The translations under genes were made by a program, and so were the position numbers. The notes beneath the pieces are model-generated. The model saw nothing but the letters and a program-made list of their open reading frames with translations, did not search any database and was not told the DNA's origin. This document shows positions 1 to 10,800 of a stretch of DNA of 64,000 nt, one piece after another. How positions within the stretch are numbered: position 1 is the first letter of the stretch; each line of letters opens with the position of its first letter. Source of the stretch: Takifugu bimaculatus. Lineage: Eukaryota > Chordata > Actinopteri > Tetraodontiformes > Tetraodontidae. The stretch is from NCBI GenBank assembly GCA_004026145.2, contig CP034975.1:13889483-13953482 (forward strand), written 5' to 3'.

Positions 1-145
1 GATGCGTTCACTGACCCAGCTGTTCTTCACTTCAGGAATACCAGATTTAGGAATCCTGTTTGCTGGTTATTAATGTCGCCGGCCTGGACGAGATGATCAA
101 TCGAGTTGGTTCTTCTCTCACCGGCTCAACTCTTCTCCTCGGCAG

Positions 146-3100
146 GTTTCCTACTTTGAAATCTACCTGGATAAAATCCGAGATTTGCTGGACGGTGAGC
201 TGAAACTCTTCATCGTTACGTAACTCCACGTGCACGTCCTGCTCTTTGCAGCCAGAAGGTCTGGCAGGACAACCGACACAACGCCGCATCCTCCGGCAGC
301 GCCCCAGCCAATCACAAACCATAACTCTGGCCCCGCCCCTTTTCTCACTTGCTGTTGTTGGATTTTGTCATTTTCTTCCACAACATCTTTGGTTTTATCT
401 TCCAGTGTCAAAGACAAACCTCGCCGTCCACGAAGACAAGAACCGGGTTCCTTTTGTGAAGGTACGAGTCAACGTGGCCGCCGCAGCACTGCTGCTGGTT
501 CTGCAGTAACACACGTCTACTTCCTGTCAGGGCTGTACGGAGCGTTTTGTGTCCAGTCCTGATGAGGTCATGGACGTCATCGATGAAGGAAAAGCAAACA
601 GACACGTGGCCGTCACCAGTGAGTCTCACCAGAACCGCAGCTACACCCCTGACAGGAATTAGCCACAGAGGTCACAGGACCCTCCTGGCTTCTCTTCACT
701 GGCTCCTCTCCTGGCCTACGAGGTCAAGAGGTCAAGCTCCTGTCAGGAGACGGTGAAAGCACCGGATCGTCCCGGTGGACCGCTCCGCTCTTAGAGTGCT
801 GGTTTACTGCTGGCCCAATGACCTCTGACCCCTCAAGTTTTGTTCTGCGTCCTCCGTGTAACAAATTATTTACCTGTAGGAGGGGGCGGAGCTTGAGATG
901 AAGGCGCTCCTCAAAGGTGTCGGTGGTGTGTTGTGCTCCTGCAGACATGAACGAGCACAGCTCCCGCAGCCACAGCATCTTCCTCATCAGCATCAAGCAG
1001 GAGAATGTGGAGACGGAGATGAAGCTGTCAGGGAAACTCTACCTGGTTGATCTGGCGGGGAGCGAGAAGGTAAATCTGGTGCTTCACAACCTCACAACAG
1101 CAGGAGCCGCTTCCTCCACCTGAACACCAGAGAGATTATCAGAATCAGTCAAAGGCTGATCTGAGAGGCTTGTGTGAACAAAAGATTCTCTCGCTGTTGT
1201 GTGGAGATCATTCAGACTCACAAACACTGAGGACAATGATGATCACATGACTGCAGACGCCAACCTAGGTGATGTATTTCAGGTGAGTAAAACCGGAGCA
1301 GAGGGCGCCGTGTTGGACGAGGCCAAGAACATCAACAAGTCTCTTTCTGCCCTCGGCAACGTCATCGCTGCTCTGAGTGAAGGAACAGTGAGTGCTAACA
1401 TAGCATCTCTACTGCTGGCTAGCATAAGCCGGGCTAAAGTACAGTGGAACCTCTACTTACGAAATTAATTGGTTCCAGAAGTTGCTTCGTAACCTGAAAA
1501 TTACGTAAGTAGACGCGTTTTCCATGTAAATGCCCTAATCCGTTCCAAGCCCCCAAAAATTCGGACATAATTTTAAAAAATGAACTTTATTACAGGCTAA
1601 TCTTACATTAGCCGTCATTACTAGCAACGAACGTTAACACTTGTAGTAACACCGCCATCTAATGGACAAGCATACGAACACCCACAATAAATCCCGAAGA
1701 CGACGAAGAAGACGCTGGGATACACAAACTTGTACAGATTGACGTCCCTCCTAGCCAATGGGATGTCAGGAAGATGCTAGGCGATAGCCAATGGGATGAC
1801 AGGAAGATGCTTGGCGATAGCCAATGGGATGACAGGAAGATGCTAGGCGATAGCCAATGGGATGACAGGAAGATGCTAGGCGATAGCCAATGGGATGTCA
1901 GGAAGATGCTAGGCGATAGCCAATGGGATGACAGGAAGATGCTAGGCGATAGCCAATGGGATGTCAGGAAGATGCTAGGCGATAGCCAATGGGATGTCAG
2001 GAAGATGCTAGGCGATAGCCAATGGGATGTCAGGAAGATGCTAGGCGATAGCCAATGGCAGAGCAGCGACTAGCGTGTTTGTGTTCGCTAAACTCCGGTA
2101 GCGTATTTTTTCCTTTCGTATCCTGAAAGAGGAAATATTTTCCCATTGAGACGTTTCGTAACCTGAAAATTCCGCATGTAGAGACGTTCGTAAGTAGAGG
2201 TCCCACTGTAGAGTTCATATTTAGAAATGTGCACCAATGATGAGGGACGGATGTGTGTCGGTCTAGAAAACCCACGTCCCTTATCGGGACAGTAAGATGA
2301 CCCGGATCCTGCAGGACTCTCTGGGAGGAAACTGTCGGACCACCATCATCATCTGTTGTTCGCCGTCTGTTTACAATGAGGCAGAAACCAAGTCCACACT
2401 GATGTTTGGACAGAGGTACGAAAGACTGTGAAGATAAGCTGTCCTGACCATGAGACGTTTGTCCTGTCGTTGTCCAAGCTTCAGCTCCTGTGGCCAGTTG
2501 ATCAGAGATGAGGCCACAGAGCTGTGGACAGACCGCAGCAGTCCTGCCCTCCTCCCCGGGTGGATCACGGGAAGCTGCCTGCAACCCTGAGGATCAGAGC
2601 AGATTGTTGAGCCTTCAGGGCGCTCCAGGGCTCCTCGCTGTGCTCCAACAGGTTTCTGTTTTGTTTGCTGTGTTCTAGGGCCAAAACTATAAAGAACACA
2701 GTGTCTGTGAACTTGGAGCTGACAGCAGAGGAGTGGAAGAAGAAGTACGAGAAGGAGAAAGAGAGGAACCGCAGTCTGACCATCATGATCCAGAAGCTGG
2801 AGAACGAGTTGAAGCGCTGGAGAAAAGGTGAAGCTGGTTCTGTTGGTGGTGACTGGCACCAGGCGCTGCTGGTTCTGCACATGTGCGACAGGAAGAGCTC
2901 CCATCTCCATAGGCAGAATAGTCCGGTGCTAACGGGAGCGGTGACTCACCTCTGCAGGTGAGGCTGTTCCTCTGGACCAGCAGCTGAGCAGCAAAAACAA
3001 GAAGGGCAGCAGTGAGGCAGCTCTGGCGGACAGCTTGGCCCCGCCCCCCGCCCCACTGTCAGACGGAGAAAAGTGTCAGTATGAGGCGCTCATCACCAAC

Positions 3101-6100
3101 CTGTATCAGCAGCTGGATGACAAGGTGGGTCCCACCTGGTCCTGGACCCGAAGCAGGTCACAACCCTGAGCTAACGCAGATTAACGTCACCTTTCAGGAT
3201 GACGAGATCAACCAGCAGAGTCAGATGGTGGAGAAGCTGAAACAGCAGATGACGGAGCAGGATGAGGTGAGTGTCACCTGCAGGCTCCTCCCCGACAGCC
3301 CAGGTGTTCACGCCCACGTCTGCCTCGCAGCTGCTACTGTCCGGCCGCCACGAGTACGAGCGTCTGCAGGATGAGCTGGCGCGGCTGCAGAGGGACGGTG
3401 ACGCTGCCAAAGAGGAGGTGAAGGAGGTGCTGCAAGCTCTGGAGGAGCTCGCTGTCAACTATGACCACAAGAGCCAGGAGGTGGACAACAAGAACCACTG
3501 CAACAAACAACTGAACGAGGAGTTGGCCCACAAAACTGTGAGTCTACCGTGTGTGAAGGAGGGCCCGGGTCCTGAGAGGAGTCCAGGTGCGGCTAACCTC
3601 TGGCGTCATCTTAGCCCTGCTGCTAACGTTTGAGGGTGCTGATGAGCTACAGAGACCTGATGCTTTCGCCCGTCAGTAGGAGACTGGTCCTGCTCGAGGG
3701 ACTTTCTCCTGCCACTGTTGCTTGTTGGGGGTCAGGTTCTGAGGTTCTGAGTGTAGCGACAGGCTGGAGCAGCGGTCCCCAACCTTTCTATCACCGCGAC
3801 CGGTCATGACGATATTACTGCGGCCCGCAGGGGCTGAACTGCCGGGTTAGTGGTCACACAAAGACTCACAAGCGCTACTCTCTCAAAATAAGCTACAGAT
3901 ACACTACGGAGACGAATATAAAGAACTTTTTATTTTCATGAACATTTTAACTCACCATAACGATAACGAGTCCTGAGCTTGTTTCTCTGCAAGGAGACGT
4001 TCCCTGGGAGTGATGGGAGACAGTGACACCCGAAGTGTGTTGCTGATGCCCGGTCTACCCGCGTTAGGTCCTTTCATGGCTGTGGGGGCGAGTTTCAGGG
4101 TGTTCTGCCGTGACTTTAATCCAGAATACTGGAGCACCAGGTCCGGTTCACATTTACTGATGCGGTGGCCCTTCTTCTGCCCAGCGTGTTCCTCTTACAT
4201 CATGGCCTTGTCTTCTAAACTAGGGTGGTCGCCACAAATTACGCAGAGCGGTCTTGGAATCACCTACCGGGATAAACCCGTATTTCAGGAGAACTGCTGA
4301 TATTGTCCTGTTAAAAGCTCTTTTTCTTCTCCCGGTACCAATCGATCCGCGGACCGGTACGGTCCACGGCCTGGTGGTTGGGGATCCCTGGTCTAGAGGG
4401 TCCAGACCTAAATGAAAGGGGGCAGGAGGCAGCAGGATGTGTGGCTAATGCTCTTCCCCTCTATCCAGGTGAGTCTTGAGGCCATTCAGAGGGAGTTCTC
4501 CACACTGAAGGAGATCAGTTCTCATCACAAGAAGAGGTCAGCAGAGATCCTCAATTTGCTTGTTCGAGACCTGAGTGAGATTGGCAGCGTCCTCGGGATC
4601 ACCGAGCTCAAAGCTGTAAGACCAAACCTGTGATTATTTATCACTCCTGGGAGGGGCCACTCTCATCTCGCCTGTGTCCATCTTCAGATGGAGACAAGCG
4701 GGGCGATGGAGGAAGAGTTCACCACAGCTCGCCTCTATGTCAGCAAGATGAAGTCAGAGGTCAAATCAGTGGTGAACCGCAGCAAACAGCTGGAGGTTAG
4801 CTTGAGCACCAATGCCAGCAAACTGGGGGCGAACGAGAAGGAGCTCAACACCTGCCAACTGCTGGTCTCACAGGTACTAATGGGTCCAAGTGTCACAGGA
4901 CCGCCTGGAACGGTTCCTCAGGCCAAAAGAATGAAGCTAACGCTGCCCGTGAGCAAGGTAACGAGTGCTTGATGTCACAGCTGCAGGCCAAGATCAAGTC
5001 TCTGACTGAGGACCTGCTGAAGATGGAGCAGGCAAAGAGGAAGCTCGAGGAGGGTCAGGACTCTCTGATGGAGGAGGTCGCCAAACTCAACGCTCAAGGT
5101 TGGAGTGTGTTACCATGGTAACAGGAAATGCTACTGTGCAGACAGGCCTGCAGCTCTAAAAACAGCGTGTGTGCCCGTAGGCCAGATGCACGAGGTGATT
5201 GTGATGGACAAGGAAAAAGAGCACATGAGCAGACTGAAGGACGCTGTGGAGATGAAGGTGAGTAGAACCGTCACTCGTAGTTCAGCCCGCGTCCCAACAC
5301 AAGCAGTCCTGCGTTTGTTCCACAGAGAACTCTGGAGGAACAGATGGAGAACCACAGAGAGGTTCATCACAGACAGCTGAGTCGCCTCCGAGATGAGATC
5401 GAGCAGAAGCACAGAAGCATCGAGCAGCTCAAAGAGTAAGTTATGGACTGGCTGATGGTTCTGGACCTCGCAGACAGCAGCGAGATGTTTTTGAGTGAGG
5501 AACATTTCTTCCAGTGTCGGTCAGGCTCTGCAGCTGGAGAACAGGAAACTTCAGGCTGACTTGGACAAACTGAGAGCAGAAGAGCAGAAGAAGGACCAGA
5601 AACTGCAGAAACTTCTGTAAGTCTGTCAGATTTGTCCAGATGTTTCACTGACGTGTGGCCTAACTAAGTGAACGCTGTCCTCCAGGACCCTCAATGAGAA
5701 GCGAGAACAGGCCAAGGAGGACCTGAAGGGTCTGGAGGAGACGGTGGTATGTGGGCTTTTAAAAGGTTTCACCTCAAAGTTGAATACAGGAGCTCAGCGG
5801 TTCTGCTTCCTCCAACAGGCCAAAGAACTTCAGATGTTGCACAACCTGAGGAAGATCTTCATCCAGGATATGGGTGCTCGAATCAAGAACGTGAGACAAG
5901 CAGCTTAATCTGAATGCTCTAAAATGTCACAGGTCATTTCAGGAAGTTCTGACACCTGAAATGTGCCAGACTGAGAAGTTCTGTTCATTCTGAACCCTGT
6001 TTGTTGGTCTCTGAGCAGAGTTTAGAGAACGACTGTGACGAGGCTGGAGGCAGTCTGGCTCAGAGGCAGAGGATCGTCTTCTTAGAGAACAACCTGGAGC

Positions 6101-6776
6101 AGCTCAGCAAGGTCCACAAGCAGGTCAGCAGGACACATCTGAGCACCAAGACCCTCCCGTCCAACCACACACCTGTCTGGAAGAGGTCCGAAGTCGGTGG
6201 AAGACTGAACCAGCTGATGATTGATGGACAATCTTATCATTTTTGAGAAGTTGTCATGTTGATGGTCAGGAGAGCCTCAGCTTCAGTTTGGACTCTTGTT
6301 CTCCAGCTGGCGCAGGACAATGCCGACCTCCGCTGTCAGCTGCCCAAGCTGGAGAAACGCCTTCGAGCTACAGCTGAACGTGTCAAAGCTCTGGAAGCTG
6401 CCCTGAGGGCCGCCAAGGAGTCGGCCGCCAAAGACCGCAAACGCTACCAACAGGAAGTGGACCGCATCAAAGAGGTGGTGCAGTCCAAGAACGTCTCTAG
6501 GAGAGGACACTCTGCCCAGATAGGTGAGGCTTGCTCCCTGAAGGAGGCACAGCGTCTCAGGCTTTCTGTCCACATGGGGGCGCTCTAACATATCATTGGT
6601 CTCATTTGTTTGCAGCCAAACCGATCAGAGCTGGACATCAGCACTATCAGCACCCGCACTCGGGTCCGTCGGTCAGGCCGGCCGTCCGAGGGGTAGGGGC
6701 CGCGGCCAGTCCCCGTCACCACGCTGCCTGGCAGCAATGGCAGCAGCAACGACCCCACCAGGACCGCAACAAGTAA
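146..6776 (+). CDS. kif5c: Kinesin-1 heavy chain (KIF5 family, closest to KIF5C), 5'-truncated by window edge
   Basis: Microtubule plus-end motor that carries vesicles and organelles. Exons read: 146-194, 406-461, 531-618, 945-1069, 1283-1387, 2267-2415, 2679-2827, 2958-3124, 3198-3266, 3331-3537, 4469-4615, 4688-4873, 4981-5098, 5181-5257, 5336-5435, 5515-5616, 5686-5746, 5819-5890, 6019-6123, 6307-6523, 6616-6776. The motor half shows switch I (NEHSSRSHS), switch II (DLAGSE) and VPYRDSKMTRILQDSLGGN; the P-loop exons lie before the window. The neck linker starts AKTIKNTVSVNLELTAEEW. The stalk coiled coil follows, then the tail with LENNLEQLSKVHKQ and the IAK-region motif RRGHSAQIAKPIRAGH. 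SVVNRSKQLE and KREQAKEDLKGLEET favour KIF5C over 5A/5B, and the arhgap15 neighbour agrees. The stalk seems more divergent than usual for KIF5. The last exon is read through to TAA at 6774-6776; a further splice near 6690 cannot be excluded. Confidence 0.88.
1440..2210. mobile_element. Non-autonomous DNA transposon with TA target duplication, inside a kif5c intron
   Basis: Inverted ends face each other: CAGTGGAACCTCTACTTACG at 1442 and its near-complement TAAGTAGAGGTCCCACTG ending at 2208. Both sides are flanked by TA (1440-1441 and 2209-2210). The subterminal parts also match, with 'cgtaacctgaaaatt' on both sides. There is no transposase reading frame. TA duplication fits a Tc1/mariner-like or related cut-and-paste family, but the family is not recognised. 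The element ends about 57 bp before the next kif5c exon. Confidence 0.8.
1751..2060. repeat. 33-bp minisatellite inside the transposon
   Basis: About nine copies of a 33-bp unit beginning gccaatgggatgacaggaag. The unit is a multiple of three, so it gives an open frame with an 11-residue period (MLGDSQWDDRK), judged non-coding. Each copy carries a CCAAT box. Copies differ only by single bases (gatgac/gatgtc). Confidence 0.95.
3762..4398. mobile_element. hAT-like non-autonomous DNA transposon in a kif5c intron
   Basis: Terminal inverted repeats: CAGCGGTCCCCAACC at 3770 and, as the complement at the other end, CAGGGATCCCCAACC ending at 4390 (13 of 15 match). The flanks are imperfect 8-bp duplications, ggctggag (3762-3769) and gtctagag (4391-4398), 6 of 8 identical. 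An 8-bp duplication and a CAG...CTG end are typical of hAT elements. Only short reading frames remain inside. Confidence 0.78.
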
Positions 6777-6920
6777 CCTGCAGGTGAGTGGAGTCCTCAC
6801 ACTAGTAAGTTTCCGTGGCAACCCAGCAACAGCACCACATCTGGAGGTGAGCACAAACTTGTCACCTGCTGCTGTTGCCTGTTGGGGGTCTAGCTGGGGG
6901 TTTCTACCAGACGCTGCATG

Positions 6921-6926
6921 AATAAA
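6921..6926 (+). terminator. Poly(A) signal for kif5c
   Basis: AATAAA 145 bp after the kif5c stop codon. Another AATAAA lies near 7559. Confidence 0.5.
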
Positions 6927-7110
6927 GTTGAACTGAAAATTTCAGGCGAGCACAAATACGTCCTGTTGGTCCCTGTCAGTACCAGTAGGTCACTTCCTGT
7001 CTGTCCAGGCACCAGATGACTCAGCTCACCACTCTGCCTTCACTGGAACCAGAACCAGAACCTCAACAGCCAATAAGTGCTTTTCATTCATTTACTGGCG
7101 AAGCAGTGAG

Positions 7111-7218
7111 TGACCACCAGGGGGCGACAGTCGCGTGAGTGACCGCCAGGGGGCGACAGTCGCGTGAGTGACCGCCAGGGGGCGACAGTCGCGTGAATGA
7201 CCGCCAGGGGGCGACAGT
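7111..7218 (+). promoter_or_regulatory. Four tandem CTCF-like motifs, 29-bp spacing
   Basis: Copies of CC(A/G)CCAGGGGGCGACAG start at 7114, 7143, 7172 and 7201, exactly 29 bp apart and all in the same orientation. The first copy fits 13 of 14 positions of the commonly used CTCF core CCASYAGRKGGCRS. The cluster sits between the convergent 3' ends of kif5c and arhgap15. Binding is inferred from motif only. Confidence 0.55.
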
Positions 7219-7852
7219 CGCGTCTCTACCAAACAATCAAACTTGTATCTTTTTCCACTCATCAGAAATTATTGATCGGGATCATTTCTTCCAAATTAAA
7301 GGTGTTTTCAGGCCAGTTCACATGTGGACTTTCTTTTTAACCTCCGGGGAAATTTGTACCATTTTATTCTTATTAGATGTGATTGTTCAAAGTGTAAAAC
7401 TGACATTTGATATTGTTGTAGAAGAAAAACATCTAAAAATGAATCAAAGGATGAGAATTGATACGTTTATTGATTCCCGACATAAACTTTAGAATCAATA
7501 TTTGTGCTCATAAGTTCCATTCATAATTAGACAGATTTTGAATAAGAATTCTTTATAAAAATAAAACTACTGTGTTTGTGCTAAAGTGTTTTTCCTGTTT
7601 AAATTGGAATTTTTGCTGCTTTTTGTTATTTTGAAATGGATGTTCTGTGGGATTTGGTGTGAAAAGCTGTTGACCTTTGACCTGTTGATGCACCTGGACT
7701 CACCTGTCTGTAATCAACTCATCCTGTGGTGACTCGTTTTATCTTTACTGTTAATCAGAAGATTAAAAACTTCACACATTCACAAACTTCTGTCACTTGA
7801 TTGCAGCAACGTGATCATTTCAAACAGAACTCAGTGAGGGTCCCTGGCGACA

Positions 7853-10800
7853 TCACTTCCTGTCCAGGTCGAAGATGTGTTGGCTCTCAGTCAGGATGAA
7901 CTCTACCACCTGGTTCTGGAACACCATGTTGACCGCCATGTTTCCAGCGTCCAGCTCCGGCCACATCAGCGTCGGCCCGAACACGATCCCAAAGCCCTGA
8001 GTGGACATCAGGTTCCTCCTGGAGAACTTCAGCACGCTGAGAAAACATGAAGATGTCTGGTCAGAGGAGCCCTGACACACAAGAGGCAACACCTGGGAAA
8101 AGTTACACACCTGACCATGAAATCAGTGAAGCAACAACACAAGTTAGCCTTTGAGCACCTGCTCAAATCTGGCCTTCACCTGTCTGCTGTCACTGAAGCA
8201 CGTTTGTGTGTTGAGATGACATCAACCACAACTACCAGTTCATAAAGAAACCTCTCAGAAACAACACAATCATTTAGCTTCCCCAGACATGCCTGAGGTC
8301 CCTCCACAGGTGAACCCGAGCAGGTGTACGTCAGCAGCCGTACGTGAGCTGGTGCGTGCGAGAAGGTCTACCTGAGCAGGTGGCTGAACAGCACCTTCAT
8401 GGTATCCTGGTTGGGTTTGGGCAGTTCTTGGATCAGTTTCTTCATTCTTTGGAGTTTGCATTTGGAATCTTTCATCTCTGTGCAAAGACACAGGTGGACT
8501 TGGTTAAGGTGGGTTGGGGTTGGGGTTGGACCGGCAGAAATGAAGAGGTGCAGTGTTGTCGTGGAAGACACCTGCTTCTGGCTGGACTTACTGATGGCAT
8601 CCACAAACAGAGGGAAGAACCTGAAGGGGAACAGTGGTTCAGGTAGTTCCCTAAAGAACATTTTGAGAGCCCCTGTGACAACATGGATGTCTTCCCACTG
8701 ACTGTGATCCAGGTCCAGGTGTTCCTCTGAGAAAAGGAAGACAACGGTAGATCATTGAGGTCAGTGTCACTGGACTGAAGTAAAGCATACAAAACCTTCT
8801 CAGACCAACCGTGATCCACAATGAAGCGAAGTTTCTGGATGGTGGCCAGGTTTCCACTGACTCGGTAGATCCCATCCACCTCCAGCCCTGAAAACACAAA
8901 TCAGCACTTGGTTCAACCAAAGTCTGCGAGAAGATGGAACATTAGCAACCATTGGCTGGGGCTCGTGGGAGGGGCTTAAGCAAACCCCAGCAGTCATTGG
9001 TCCAGAGACACGTGGACAGGTGGGCTGGTCACTTGAGAGACGAGGTGCTAGTTTAGTTCCCCCTGAGCCTGGAGGGGAACAGCGACTGTGTACAGGTGCA
9101 CTCACAGTCGACACTGCTCTTTATTATTGGCACCCATCTTTCTACAGCCACACCGAACATTTGTAAGCTTAGATGGGAACAGAGTCTCTAGCTTAGCTGA
9201 GCAGCTCGTTGTTGCTACGCTAACTTGGCTGAACTTGAACTTGTGACTGACAGCACAGCGTACCTCGCTTTTCAACGGCATCCAGACAGACCTGAACAAA
9301 CTTCGGTACCGTGGTTCCTTCACGCTGGCAGAGGGTCTGCAGGTGGCAGCCAAAAACCTGATCTGGCACAAGCAAAGACATGACGGCACCTTAATGAGCT
9401 TCGCCTCTAACAACAGCTGGAAACCCTAAACCTGACCCTAAACCTGACCCCGACCCCCTGACCTTAACCCCGACCCCCTGACCCTAAACCCTAACACCGA
9501 CCCCCTGATCCTAAACCTGACCCTAAACCCTAACCCCGACCCCCTGACCTTAACCGCGACCCCCTGACCCTAAACCCTAACACCGACCCCCTGACCCTAA
9601 ACCTGACCCTAAACCCTAACCCCCGACCCCTGACCTTAACCGCGACCCCCTGACCCTAAACCCTAACACCGACCCCCTGACCCTAAACCTGACCCTAAAC
9701 CCTAACCCCGACCCCCTGACCTTAACCGCGACCCCCTGACCCTAAACCCTAACACCGACCCCCTGACCCTAAACCTGACCCTAAACCCTAACCCCGACCC
9801 CCTGACCCTAAACCCTAACACCGACCCCCTGATCCTAAACCTGACCCTAAACCTGACCCCGACCCCCTGACCCTAAACCCTAACACCGACCCCCTGATCC
9901 TAAACCTGACCCTAAACCTGACCCTGACCCCCTGACCCTAAACCTGACCCTAAACCCTAACCCCGACCCCCTGACCCTAAACCTGACCCTGACAACCCTA
10001 ACCCCGACCCCCTGACCCTAAACCTGACCCTAAACCCTAACACCGACCCCCTGATCCTAAACCTGACCCTAACCCCGACCCCCTGACCCTAAACCTGACC
10101 CTAAACCCTAACACCGACCCCCTGACCCTAAACCTGACCCTAAACCCGACCCCCTGACCCTAAACCTGAACCCAGTTCTAGCCTCAGCCTTAAAACCAAG
10201 TCCTAAACCTGAAGAACACCTTTGTGTGTGGACCAGCCAACATTTCCTCACTTTGCTATGAAGATTTTGGTACCAAAGGCAAACACACACACTCACATAG
10301 ACAAACACACACTCACATAGACCCACACACACACTCACTCACACTCACCCACACACACAAACACACACACACTCACACTCACACCCACACACCCACACAC
10401 ACAGTCACACTCACACTCACACACACAGTCACACTCACACTCACACACACACCCACGCACACAGTCACACTCACACTCACAACACCACGCACACTCACAC
10501 TCACACACCCGCCAACAGTCCCACTCACAACACACCACACACCCCACACCCACACTCACACTCACCTCCACACCACAACCCCACACACACACACACACCA
10601 CACACTCACACTCACACTCACACACCACACCACACAGTCACACTCACACTCACCTCACACACACACCCACCCCTCCCACTCACACTACACACACACCGCA
10701 CACCACAACACACACACACCCACCCCCACACTCAACTCACACTCACCACCCCCACCCACAGAACCACACACCGCACAAACACACTCCCACCAACCCCACA

